Shown in pieces: positions 14,904-23,845 of a stretch of 37,936 bases of DNA; position 1 is the first letter of the stretch, and every line of letters starts with the position of its first letter. Source of the DNA: Rhizobium altiplani (GTDB lineage Bacteria > Pseudomonadota > Alphaproteobacteria > Rhizobiales > Rhizobiaceae); assembly GCF_001542405.1 (NCBI RefSeq), contig NZ_LNCD01000122.1, positions 2,501 through 40,436 of the forward strand, given 5' to 3'. Position numbers and translations under genes: made by a program. The notes beneath the pieces were generated by a model. It did not search any database, had not been told where the DNA came from, and saw only the letters and a list, made by a program, of their open reading frames with translations.

Positions 14904-16028
14904 TTGAAACTCCCCTCCAACGGAAAAGGCAGCGGGCTTTGGCAGCCCGCTGCGGTCGTCTTGCTCATCTCCTCGATGCTCATTGCATTCGCCAATTCGC
15001 CGGCACGGGCCGAGATCGTAACGGATCTCAAGGGCCGAGCGGTCTCGCTGACGAAACCGGCCGAACGGCTGGTTGTCGATGACGGGCGGATGATCCTCGC
15101 CTTATCTTTCCTCTCCGCCGATCCTGTAGCGCTCATTGCGGCATGGCCGCACGATATCGACCGCTTCGGTCGCGAACTCTACGCCAGCTACGTGCAGAAA
15201 TTCCCGCAGCTCGATCGGTTGCCGAAAACAACCAGCAATGCGCAGGACATGATGGTCGAGCAGATTATCGCGGCCCGACCGGACCTGGTGGTTCTGTCGA
15301 CCTATTCCCATCCGGCCGAAGCGCAGTTGCGTCAGCTCGACGCTGCAGGAATTCCGGTGATATTCGTCGATTTCGTTTCTGATCCGCTCGTCAATACGGA
15401 TAAAAGCCTCGAGATCCTCGGCAAAGCGACAGGCCACACACAGGCCGCAGAACGCATTGTTGAGCTCCGCGCCGAGCATCGGGCGATGATCGCAAGGCGG
15501 ATCGGCGCCGCGGCCGATCACAGCAAGCCGGCTATGCTGATGGAAACGCATGCCTCCTCTGATGAACCCTGCTGCAATTCGCCAGGAGCTGCGGGGATCG
15601 GCAAGTTCATGGACCTGGCTGGCGCGCGCAATATCGGCGATATTCTCCACAGCAAGCCGTTCGGTCAGCTCAATCGTGAATATATCGTCGCCAGCAAGCC
15701 GCAGGTCTATGTCGCCACCGGTGGGGAATATATGAAGAACCGGGGCGGTCTGCTGATCGGGCCGCATTTCAATGCCGCTGAGACCGATGCATCGCTGCAG
15801 AGCCTCCTTCAGCGGCCAGGTTTCTCGACGATCCCCGCAAATGACGGCAAGAACGCACACGGAATGTCGCAGCAGCTGTTCAATTCGCCTCTGGACATCC
15901 TGGCTCTCGAACTGCTGGCCAAATGGTCACATCCCGCGCTCTTTTCGGACATCGATGTCGAAGCGACGAGGCAGCAACTGAACGCTCTGTCGGCAGTTCC
16001 CCTGAGCGGTACCTACTGGACGGAATAG
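14904..16028 (+). CDS. Periplasmic iron-siderophore binding protein of an ABC importer
   Basis: A 374-residue FecB/FepB-type (class III) binding protein that would deliver ferric siderophore to an inner-membrane ABC importer. The signal peptide ends at SPARA. Family landmarks include GRAVSLTKPAERLVV, the middle domain EQIIAARPDLVVLS, and the rigid linker helix around ILGKATGHTQAAERI. The Cys pair in SSDEPCCNSP is unusual. The start is a rare TTG at 14904, four bases after the receptor stop, so translation is probably coupled; no ATG or GTG gives a complete signal peptide. No permease or ATPase gene follows, so the importer must be completed from elsewhere. Confidence 0.85.
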   Translation: MKLPSNGKGSGLWQPAAVVLLISSMLIAFANSPARAEIVTDLKGRAVSLTKPAERLVVDDGRMILALSFLSADPVALIAAWPHDIDRFGRELYASYVQKFPQLDRLPKTTSNAQDMMVEQIIAARPDLVVLSTYSHPAEAQLRQLDAAGIPVIFVDFVSDPLVNTDKSLEILGKATGHTQAAERIVELRAEHRAMIARRIGAAADHSKPAMLMETHASSDEPCCNSPGAAGIGKFMDLAGARNIGDILHSKPFGQLNREYIVASKPQVYVATGGEYMKNRGGLLIGPHFNAAETDASLQSLLQRPGFSTIPANDGKNAHGMSQQLFNSPLDILALELLAKWSHPALFSDIDVEATRQQLNALSAVPLSGTYWTE

Positions 16029-16061
16029 CCGGTAACTTCTGAATCCAACGAGGTCAATTTG

Positions 16062-16976
16062 ATGGGTCACGCGAACAGCAAAAATGCGTCATTGCCTTCG
16101 GAAAACCGGACCGTCGATAATGATGGGAGACAGCTCGTTTTGGACGGCTGCCGCAAGTTCGGCATGAGATCGGCTGAAACGGGACTGGACTATGAGATCT
16201 TCACCTATGTTCCGGACACTCCGCCTCCCCGTTCGGGCTTTCCCGTCATCTACGTCCTCGACGCCAACTCCGATTTCGCAACGGTCGCAGAAACGGTGCG
16301 CCGCGTCTCCCGCAGGCCTTCGGCGACCGGGATTAGCCCGTCGGTCGTCGTTGGCATCGGCTACCCGAATACGCGCAACTACGATCTCGACCGGCGCTAT
16401 CTCGATTTCACCCGCGGCGTTTCCGCAGATCCCACCGGCGCAGACGTTCCCGCCGATGGTTGCGGTGGACAGCCTGCATATATCCGTTTTCTCGCCCGCC
16501 AGCTTCTTCCTTATGTTTCCGACCAGTTCGACATCGACCCTTCTCACCGGGTTCTCCTCGGTCATTCGCTCGCGGGTTATTTCGTGCTCGATCTTCTCGC
16601 CCAATGCCCAGAAATCTTCGATTCCTATATCAGCTTCAGTCCCTCCCTCTGGTGGGACCGGCCCCGGCTTGTCGAGACGCTGAAGGAACAAGGCGCGGGC
16701 AAAACGGCACTTCGCCTCTATGTCAGCGTTGGCCGGTTTGAGCAGGAGCTTGCTCCCTGGCAGGCCGCGGCGGGATTTAACACGGGATATCAGGATCTGC
16801 GGGCAGCACGGCGCATGATCGACAATGCCCGGGAGGTCGCAGACGAGATCCAGGCCACTTTTGCGCCGGACACGGATGTCAGGTTCGAAATCGGCGACCA
16901 GGAAGACCATTCGACGATTGTCACGACAACGCTCTGTCGAGCCCTCCGCTTCGTGGACGCCGGCCGAATTGGCTAA
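16062..16976 (+). CDS. Alpha/beta hydrolase, probable ferric-siderophore esterase (Fes/IroE-like)
   Basis: A 304-residue hydrolase of the esterase-D/IroE group (COG2819). The nucleophile elbow is GHSLAG (Ser), preceded by VIYVLDANSDF, and the probable catalytic His is in EDHSTIV near the C-terminus. FSPSLWWDRP is the characteristic segment of Fes/IroE/BesA esterases, which hydrolyse siderophores to free iron. ATG 16062 follows GAGGT and lies 33 bases after the binding-protein gene, in the same direction. Those enzymes act on catecholate triesters, while the receptor looks hydroxamate-type, so the true substrate is uncertain. Confidence 0.83.
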   Translation: MGHANSKNASLPSENRTVDNDGRQLVLDGCRKFGMRSAETGLDYEIFTYVPDTPPPRSGFPVIYVLDANSDFATVAETVRRVSRRPSATGISPSVVVGIGYPNTRNYDLDRRYLDFTRGVSADPTGADVPADGCGGQPAYIRFLARQLLPYVSDQFDIDPSHRVLLGHSLAGYFVLDLLAQCPEIFDSYISFSPSLWWDRPRLVETLKEQGAGKTALRLYVSVGRFEQELAPWQAAAGFNTGYQDLRAARRMIDNAREVADEIQATFAPDTDVRFEIGDQEDHSTIVTTTLCRALRFVDAGRIG

Positions 16977-17138
16977 CCGGGCGAGCTAAAACAGGCGCCT
17001 TGACGCCGCCGAGAGAATATTTCTTCCGGCGTTCTCGCACCTTGCTTCCATCGCGTCGCTGGTCGAGCTCAAATTTCGAACTACATCGTCGGAACAATGG
17101 GTGGACCGGCATGCAGCCTGGAACACGAGTGAGGACCG

Positions 17139-17399
17139 ATGCCCCGCGTCATAATCATCGAATGGAAGTCGATCGATGGTACCCTTTTCGTTCATTTTCC
17201 CGAGCCGTTTCCAATGGCACCCCTGGAATGGAAAGCCTTTGCCGCCCTCTTCGATCGGATCGGTTTCCAGCCGGGGCAGAAAGATATGCGCACGTTGCCT
17301 CCTTCCGCAGACGCGCCACGGCGTCTAGCAAATGGCTTGATGGCGCTCGGGTACTCGCTGGAACATCGAGGTGACGTTCCGGAGTCAATCATCAAGTAG
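17139..17399 (+). CDS. Hypothetical protein
   Basis: An 86-residue soluble protein (begins MPRVIIIEWKSIDGTLFVHF) with no signal peptide or membrane segment and no family I recognise. It has a plausible ribosome-binding site (GTGAGGA) ahead of ATG 17139 and normal residue composition, which is why I include it. Its neighbours are the siderophore esterase upstream and the exporter genes downstream, and neither relationship suggests a role. Confidence 0.45.
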   Translation: MPRVIIIEWKSIDGTLFVHFPEPFPMAPLEWKAFAALFDRIGFQPGQKDMRTLPPSADAPRRLANGLMALGYSLEHRGDVPESIIK

Positions 17400-17700
17400 C
17401 CGCGGTTAGGCCCCGTCCCCCATCAACTGAGAAATGGCAGTCTGGCTTCAGTTCCCTTGGCACGTGACGATTGTGCAAGCACTCACAACAAAAACATCTG
17501 CGTGCATTTTCGATAGACTTTCGCTTGTCGTCTGTCAGGATGGCGGGCAATGGAACTCTTTATTCGAAATGTGATAGCCGCTCCGTGCCGGCAACTTTGT
17601 GGTCGTGACCCGCCTGTGACGGCGCAGAACCCACCTTCATACTGGCTTGAAATCACGGGATTATGCTGACGGAGACAGTGTCCGTTGCCAAGGAGAGGTA
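17400..17700. other. Intergenic region upstream of the exporter operon
   Basis: About 300 bases that must include the exporter promoter. I see no convincing promoter boxes, repeats or hairpins. Confidence 0.4.
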
Positions 17701-18771
17701 ATGATCAAGTCCGCAAAGGGATGGATCTGGGGCGTAGTGGCCCTCATCGCAATCGGCGTTGGGTATTACGCATGGACCGTCCTTCGCAATGACGGTCTGC
17801 CCGCCGGATTTGCTGCCAGCAATGGTCGTATCGAAGCGGTGGAGATTGATATCTCGACCAAGACCGCTGGCCGGCTGAAGGAACTGCTGGTCCGTGAGGG
17901 CGATTTCGTCAAGGCGGGTCAGGTGTTGGCGCGGATGGATACCGCCCAGCTCGAAGCGAGCAAGCGCCAGGCCGAGGCGCAGTTGCGCCGGGCGCAGATC
18001 GCCGTCGATACGGCCCATAGTCTCGTTGCTCAGCGCGAAGCCGAAAGGAAGTCCGCGCTGGCCGTGATCGAGCAGCGCAAAGCACAGCTTGACTCTGCAA
18101 TGAAGACCAATGCCCGCTCGCGACAGCTCCTGAGCAGCAGCACCGTATCGCAGCAAGTAGTGGACGATAGTGAAGCGGCGGAACAGGCCGCGCGTGCGAC
18201 GCTCGCATCGGCGGAAGCCTCGCTTGCAGCTGCAGACGCGGCGATCAACGCGGCCAAAGCGCAAGTGATCGACGCTGAAGCCGCCGTGGACGCGGCAAAG
18301 GCTCAGATCGAGAGCGTCGAAACCGATATCGCCGACAGCACCCTCGTCGCGCCACGCGACGGCCGCATCCAGTATCGTATCGCGCAGCCCGGTGAGGTCC
18401 TGTCCGCGGGTGGTCGCGTGTTGAACCTCGTTGATCTTGGCGATGTATACATGACCTTCTTCTTGCCAACGGAACAGGCGGGCCTCGCATCGATTGGCTC
18501 AGACGTCCGTCTGGTGCTCGATGCAGCACCACAATATACGATCCCTGCGAAAGTTTCCTTCGTCGCTGATGTCGCCCAGTTCACGCCGAAGACCGTCGAG
18601 ACCGAGGAGGAGCGCCAGAAACTCACCTTCCGTGTGCGGGCGCAAATCCCGCAGGAGCTGCTCCAGAAGTATGTTCAATACGTCAAGACTGGACTTCCCG
18701 GCATGGCCTATGTCCGGCTCGATCCACAAGCAGCCTGGCCCGAACACCTCGAACGCAACCTCGTGAAGTGA
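17701..18771 (+). CDS. HlyD-type membrane fusion protein of an ABC exporter
   Basis: A 356-residue periplasmic adaptor anchored by one N-terminal membrane segment (WIWGVVALIAIGVGYYAWTVL). The two lipoyl half-motifs are visible (VEIDISTKTAGRLKELLVRE near residue 45 and DSTLVAPRDGRIQYRIAQPG near 215). They flank a long Ala/Gln/Glu-rich coiled-coil hairpin, and a beta-barrel domain follows (VYMTFFLPTEQAG). The relatives are YhiI/YbhG, which work with fused ABC-2 exporters. ATG 17701 follows AAGGAGAGG. The next gene begins 10 bases after its stop. Confidence 0.9.
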   Translation: MIKSAKGWIWGVVALIAIGVGYYAWTVLRNDGLPAGFAASNGRIEAVEIDISTKTAGRLKELLVREGDFVKAGQVLARMDTAQLEASKRQAEAQLRRAQIAVDTAHSLVAQREAERKSALAVIEQRKAQLDSAMKTNARSRQLLSSSTVSQQVVDDSEAAEQAARATLASAEASLAAADAAINAAKAQVIDAEAAVDAAKAQIESVETDIADSTLVAPRDGRIQYRIAQPGEVLSAGGRVLNLVDLGDVYMTFFLPTEQAGLASIGSDVRLVLDAAPQYTIPAKVSFVADVAQFTPKTVETEEERQKLTFRVRAQIPQELLQKYVQYVKTGLPGMAYVRLDPQAAWPEHLERNLVK

Positions 18772-18781
18772 TGTTGGGAGC

Positions 18782-21571
18782 ATGAGTGGGGCACCTGCAA
18801 GCATGAGCGTTCCCGCAGACGGTCACGCAACCGTGGCACGGCTGGCGAATGTCACGCTGGCGTTTGGCAAGACGTTTGCACTGTCGGACGTGTCACTCGA
18901 TGTTCCCGCGGGTTGCATGGTCGGGCTGATTGGACCGGACGGCGTGGGCAAATCCAGCCTTCTGTCGCTTGTGTCCGGCGCGCGCGCCGTGCAGAAAGGC
19001 GATGTCGAGGTGCTGGGAGGAAATATGTCCGATGCCCGCCATCGAGATGAGACCTGCCCGAGGATCGCCTATATGCCGCAGGGCCTCGGCAAGAACCTCT
19101 ATCCCACCTTATCGGTCTTTGAGAACGTCGACTTTTTCGGGCGTCTGTTCGGCCATGATCGACAGGAACGCGTAACACGTATCCGCGAACTTCTCGACAG
19201 CACCGGGCTCGCCCCCTTTGCTGACCGGCCGGCTGCAAAGCTTTCAGGTGGGATGAAGCAAAAACTCGGGCTCTGTTGCGCGCTTATCCACGATCCGGAC
19301 CTTCTCATTCTCGATGAGCCGACAACTGGTGTCGATCCTTTGTCACGCCGGCAATTCTGGGACCTGATTGACCAGATTCGCGCCGGCCGGCCGGGGATGA
19401 GCGTCATCGTTGCCACAGCCTATATGGAGGAGGCAGCCAATTTCGACTGGCTGGTTGCGATGCATGCCGGCAAGGTGCTCGATACCGGAACGCCTGCCGA
19501 GCTTTTGTCGCGCACCGGCACCGGCAATCTCGATGCGGCTTTCATCGCCCTACTGCCCGAAGCCGAGCGGCGTCGTCACGTCGACGTCGTGATCCCTCCG
19601 AAACAGGAAATAGAGGGCGAGGACTATGCGATCGAGGCAAGCCACCTCAGCATGCGCTTCGGCAATTTTACGGCTGTCGACAATGTCAGTTTCCAGATCC
19701 CGCGCGGGGAAATCTTCGGCTTCCTGGGATCCAACGGCTGCGGCAAATCGACAACGATGAAGATGCTGACCGGCCTGCTTGCAGCCAGCGAAGGTGAGGC
19801 CAGGCTTTTTGGTCGTACCGTTGATGCAAGCGACATGGCGGTGCGTCGTCGCGTCGGTTACATGAGCCAGGCATTTTCGCTCTACACGGAACTGACGGTT
19901 CGCCAGAACCTCGATTTGCACGCCCACCTCTTCAAGCTGCCGACAAGTACGATATCGGCTCGCGTCGAGGAGATGGCCAAACGCTTCGACCTCGAAGGTG
20001 TGATGGATGCGTTTCCTGACGGCTTGCCACTCGGCATTCGTCAGCGCCTGTCGCTGGCGGTTGCGATGATACATGCGCCGGACGTCCTTATCCTCGACGA
20101 ACCGACGTCCGGCGTCGATCCCATCGCCCGCGACGCCTTTTGGCAGATCCTGGTCGATCTCTCGCGCAAGGACAATGTGACGATCTTCATTTCGACGCAC
20201 TTCATGAATGAGGCGGAGCGCTGCGACCGCATCTCGTTGATGCACGCCGGCAAGGTCTTGATCAGCGATACCCCGGAGGCGATCACCAAGAGCAGGAATT
20301 CCCCCACACTGGAGGACGCGTTTGTCGCATATCTCGAGGAGGCGGCCGGCATATCACCCGTCGTCAAGAGTGCTGCCGCAGAGACGACCGATACCTCGAA
20401 ACCGCTGGGCTCTGGTCATGGACAGATCACCGGCAGGCGACGTGTTTTCGATTTTCGCCGCATGTTCAGCTATACAAGGCGCGAGGCTTTGGAACTACAG
20501 CGTGATCCTATTCGAGCCACTCTCGCAGTGCTCGGCAGTGTCATCTTGATGTTCGTCATTGGCTACGGCATCAACATGGACGTGGATGATCTGACGTTTG
20601 CGGTCCTCGATCGTGATGATTCCAGTATTAGCCGTGACTATGTGCTCGACATCTCCGGCTCGCGATATTTCATTGAGAAAGACCCGATCCGCGATTACGC
20701 AGAGATGGACAGACGGATGCGCGACGGCGAGATCAGCCTCGCGATCGAGATACCGCCTGGCTTCGGCCGAAAGGTGCAGCGCGGCGATCCCGTCGAGATT
20801 GGCGCCTGGATCGATGGCGCCATGCCACAGCGCGCAGAGACGATCGGCGGCTATGTCCAGGGGATGCATGCCAACTGGCTGACCGCACGCGCAAAGAAGC
20901 TTTATGGTACCGCCGCGACCCAGGGCGCATTCAGCATTGAAACCCGCTTCCGCTACAATCCCGACGTCAAAAGCCTTGTTGCCATGGTTCCGGCCGTCAT
21001 TCCCCTGCTTCTGCTGCTCATTCCGGCGATGCTCGCCGCACTCAGCGTGGTCAGGGAAAAGGAACTGGGCTCTATCATCAATCTATATGTGACCCCGGTC
21101 ACGCGGCTGGAATTCCTTCTCGGCAAGCAGTTGCCCTACGTGATGCTCGGCATTGCAAACTTCCTGCTTCTGGTTGCCTTCGCAACGCTCGTTTTCAGGG
21201 TACCGTTCACCGGCAGTTTCATGACCTATGCGGCGGCTGCGGTGCTTTACGTGATCATCGCCACCTCGATCGGCATCTTCATGTCGACTTTCATGTCCAG
21301 CCAGATCGCAGCGATTTTCGGAACGGCGCTTTTGACACTCATCCCCGCGACCCAGTATTCCGGCATGACCGATCCGGTTTCCTCCCTGAAGGGCGCGGGC
21401 GCCCTGATCGGCCAGATCTATCCGGCGACCTATTTCATGACGATTTCACGCGGTACCTTTTCAAAGGCGCTCGATTTTTCGGGCCTGGCTGGCTCGTTCG
21501 TTCCTTTGCTGATTGCAATTCCCATATTGGTCGTCGCCGGCGCGGTACTGCTGAAGAAGCAGGAGAGTTGA
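18782..21571 (+). CDS. ABC exporter: two ATPase domains fused to an ABC-2 permease (RbbA/YhiH-like)
   Basis: A 929-residue fusion. ATPase domain 1 (about residues 15-240) has Walker A GPDGVGKSS, the signature LSGGMKQKLGL and Walker B LLILDEPTTGVDP. ATPase domain 2 (about 280-510) has GSNGCGKST, a degenerate signature LPLGIRQRL in place of LSGG, and VLILDEPTSGVDP. The C-terminal third is an ABC-2 permease with one membrane helix, a large periplasmic loop and about five terminal helices. E. coli RbbA has the same order. The start is ATG 18782 (GGGAG upstream), with ATG 18803 as an alternative. It partners with the adaptor before it and the second permease after it; the cargo is unknown. Confidence 0.93.
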   Translation: MSGAPASMSVPADGHATVARLANVTLAFGKTFALSDVSLDVPAGCMVGLIGPDGVGKSSLLSLVSGARAVQKGDVEVLGGNMSDARHRDETCPRIAYMPQGLGKNLYPTLSVFENVDFFGRLFGHDRQERVTRIRELLDSTGLAPFADRPAAKLSGGMKQKLGLCCALIHDPDLLILDEPTTGVDPLSRRQFWDLIDQIRAGRPGMSVIVATAYMEEAANFDWLVAMHAGKVLDTGTPAELLSRTGTGNLDAAFIALLPEAERRRHVDVVIPPKQEIEGEDYAIEASHLSMRFGNFTAVDNVSFQIPRGEIFGFLGSNGCGKSTTMKMLTGLLAASEGEARLFGRTVDASDMAVRRRVGYMSQAFSLYTELTVRQNLDLHAHLFKLPTSTISARVEEMAKRFDLEGVMDAFPDGLPLGIRQRLSLAVAMIHAPDVLILDEPTSGVDPIARDAFWQILVDLSRKDNVTIFISTHFMNEAERCDRISLMHAGKVLISDTPEAITKSRNSPTLEDAFVAYLEEAAGISPVVKSAAAETTDTSKPLGSGHGQITGRRRVFDFRRMFSYTRREALELQRDPIRATLAVLGSVILMFVIGYGINMDVDDLTFAVLDRDDSSISRDYVLDISGSRYFIEKDPIRDYAEMDRRMRDGEISLAIEIPPGFGRKVQRGDPVEIGAWIDGAMPQRAETIGGYVQGMHANWLTARAKKLYGTAATQGAFSIETRFRYNPDVKSLVAMVPAVIPLLLLLIPAMLAALSVVREKELGSIINLYVTPVTRLEFLLGKQLPYVMLGIANFLLLVAFATLVFRVPFTGSFMTYAAAAVLYVIIATSIGIFMSTFMSSQIAAIFGTALLTLIPATQYSGMTDPVSSLKGAGALIGQIYPATYFMTISRGTFSKALDFSGLAGSFVPLLIAIPILVVAGAVLLKKQES

Positions 21572-21572
21572 T

Positions 21573-22685
21573 ATGGGTTGGTCCAACATCGTCCAGCTTG
21601 GCATCAAGGAACTGAGAGGGCTTGCACGCGACCCAATGCTGATGTTGCTGATCGTGTATGCCTTCAGCCTGCAAATATACACAGGCTCCAGCGCGCTTCC
21701 GGAAACACTCAACAACGCCGCGATCGCCATCGTCGATGAAGACCAGTCGCCACTCTCGGGGCGCATTACCACCGCTTTCACCCCACCATATTTCGTGCCG
21801 CCAAAGCTGATCTCGATTGCAGAGATGGACCAGCGGATGGACGCAGGGGTGGACACGTTTGCCCTCAACATTCCACCAAATTTCCAGCGTGACGTACTTG
21901 CCGGACGGCAACCAACGATCCAGCTCAACGTCGATGCAACCCGAATGAGTCAGGCTTTCACCGGCAGCGGCTACATTCAGAGCATTGTCACGAGCGAGGT
22001 CAATGAATTCATGGATCGCTACCGCGGTGCGAACAATGTCTCGGTGGACCTGACGCTGCGGAACCGCTTCAATCCGTCGCTGAACAAGTCCTGGTTCGGA
22101 TCGATCAACAACATCATTACGTCGATCACGATGTTGTCGATCATCCTGACAGGGGCTGCCCTTATTCGGGAGCGGGAACATGGCACCATCGAACACTTGT
22201 TGGTCATGCCCGTCACGCCGATCGAAATCATGGTAAGCAAGATCTGGTCAATGGGGCTGGTCGTCCTACTGGCGACGAGCTTTTCCCTCTTTGTCGTCGT
22301 CAAGGGGCTTCTGGGGGTTCCGATCGAGGGGTCGCTGACGATCTTCCTTCTCGGCACGGCATTGTTTCTCTTCGCCACGACATCGATGGGGATTTTCCTG
22401 GCGACAGTTGCCGGATCGATGCCGCAGTTCGGCTTGCTCCTGATCCTCGTGCTGCTGCCGCTTCAGGTACTGTCAGGCGCCATGACGCCGCGCGAGAGCA
22501 TGCCTGATATTATACAGAATACCATGCTCCTGGCACCGAACACGCACTTTGTCATTCTGGCGCAGGCGGTCCTGTTCCGAGGAGCACAGCTCGACGTGGT
22601 CTGGCCACAGCTTCTGGCGCTTCTTGTCATCGCGAGTGCGTTTTTCTGGCTGGCGCTGCGTCGTTTCAGACGCTTCCTGCGTTAG
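21573..22685 (+). CDS. ABC-2 type exporter permease (YhhJ-like)
   Basis: A 370-residue inner-membrane protein. It has one N-terminal helix (MLMLLIVYAFSLQIYT), a roughly 140-residue periplasmic domain, and then five or six helices at the C-terminal end. The ABC-2 signature region EREHGTIEHLLVMPVTPIEIMVSK lies after the second helix. It begins one base after the stop of the fused ATPase-permease, with AGGAGAG at ideal distance, so the two are co-translated and should form the permease heterodimer. Together with the HlyD adaptor it makes a YhiI-RbbA-YhhJ-type exporter. Confidence 0.92.
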   Translation: MGWSNIVQLGIKELRGLARDPMLMLLIVYAFSLQIYTGSSALPETLNNAAIAIVDEDQSPLSGRITTAFTPPYFVPPKLISIAEMDQRMDAGVDTFALNIPPNFQRDVLAGRQPTIQLNVDATRMSQAFTGSGYIQSIVTSEVNEFMDRYRGANNVSVDLTLRNRFNPSLNKSWFGSINNIITSITMLSIILTGAALIREREHGTIEHLLVMPVTPIEIMVSKIWSMGLVVLLATSFSLFVVVKGLLGVPIEGSLTIFLLGTALFLFATTSMGIFLATVAGSMPQFGLLLILVLLPLQVLSGAMTPRESMPDIIQNTMLLAPNTHFVILAQAVLFRGAQLDVVWPQLLALLVIASAFFWLALRRFRRFLR

Positions 22686-22761
22686 GTCATGGCGCGACCT
22701 ACGGTATGCGCGTGCCTTGCAGCCAAGAAGCTGGGCGTTCAAGCCCGCGGCGTGGTCTGCC

Positions 22762-23685
22762 TTACTTTCTATCCAGCGCGGAGTGCAAAGTTGCCCGCAT
22801 CTCGTTGGCAGCCTCGGTCAGGACCGAGAGGAACCTCTCAATGACCGTCGATCGCGTCCTTCGAACCGGGCGCCATACGGCAAGCGTGTACGGGACGCTG
22901 ACGCTTAGCCTGCGCAATACCACGCCCTTGTCGACATGGGTTGCAGCAGTCAGCGGATTGATGATTGACACACCTACACCGGCGGCAACCATCGAACATA
23001 CGCTGGTGGCCGTCGTCGTCTCGACAGCATAACTGCGCGAAATGCCTGCAGCCAGGAACATGTCGTCAAGTTTTCTTCGATAGGGATCGTCCTGCGAAAA
23101 ATAGACAAATGGCACGCCGTCGAAATCTGCGGGTTCGAGGAGGCTCTTTTGCGAAAGCCTGTGGCCGATCGGCACGACGCATACTTGATCGCCAACGTCG
23201 ATCCGCTGAGAGGCTACGCCAGGATATTCGAACCGGCCTTCGGTCACCCCCATGTCGAAGACCGTCGTTGCCATTTCATGCTGCAGCGAAACCTCCTCCA
23301 ACGAATGCAGGGAGAGATGAACCGCCGGGCGATGCTTCAGAAGTTTTTGCGCCACGCGCGGGATGATGGAATCCGCATATGCCGGGATCGTTGCGATCCT
23401 TAGGTTGGAAGCGTTGTGCACGCGGATCGCCGACGCAGCACGGCTAATTTCTTCCATGCCGAGGAAGGACCGGCGAACGACTTCATGTAACAAAAGTGCC
23501 TGGTTCGTGGGTGTCAAACGCTTGCCGAAGCGCACGAAAAGATCGAAGCCGATTCGCTGCTCCATTTCTCTGAGCTCTCGGCTGATGGTCGGCTGTGACG
23601 TTCCCAGTGCCGCGGCGGCCGCGGTCACGCTTTTGCTGATCATGATGCTGTTGAAGACCTCAATCTGGCGTTGGTTGAGCCTCAT
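22762..23685 (-). CDS. lysR: LysR-family regulator, probable activator of lysA
   Basis: A 307-residue LysR-type regulator. The N-terminal winged helix is MRLNQRQIEVFNSIMISKSV with TAAAAALGTSQPTISREL, followed by the linker helix and the effector-binding domain (FDMGVTEG, then VCVVPIGHRLS and GVGVSIINPLTA). It is divergent from lysA across 160 bases. In E. coli LysR itself is divergent from lysA and activates it when diaminopimelate is high and lysine low. The same arrangement supports the symbol, but related proteins also control opine genes, so the assignment is tentative. Confidence 0.82.
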   Translation of the reverse strand: MRLNQRQIEVFNSIMISKSVTAAAAALGTSQPTISRELREMEQRIGFDLFVRFGKRLTPTNQALLLHEVVRRSFLGMEEISRAASAIRVHNASNLRIATIPAYADSIIPRVAQKLLKHRPAVHLSLHSLEEVSLQHEMATTVFDMGVTEGRFEYPGVASQRIDVGDQVCVVPIGHRLSQKSLLEPADFDGVPFVYFSQDDPYRRKLDDMFLAAGISRSYAVETTTATSVCSMVAAGVGVSIINPLTAATHVDKGVVLRRLSVSVPYTLAVWRPVRRTRSTVIERFLSVLTEAANEMRATLHSALDRK

Positions 23686-23845
23686 CGGTCTGAGCCTTTC
23701 GCTTCGGTGCCTTTCCCCTCCTGACGAGAGCGCGGGTGAAGCCTCTCATATATCAGAAATGAATAAGAGCGCCCTATCAATTATTTCCCTCAGGATTCAG
23801 GGTCTGAAACTATCGCTGCCGGAACCCAAACATGCGTGACAGGCG

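Noticed and set aside
17455..17485. TTGGCAC followed by TTGTGCAA, resembling a sigma-54 promoter
   Set aside because: The distance between the GG and GC elements does not fit the fixed sigma-54 spacing.
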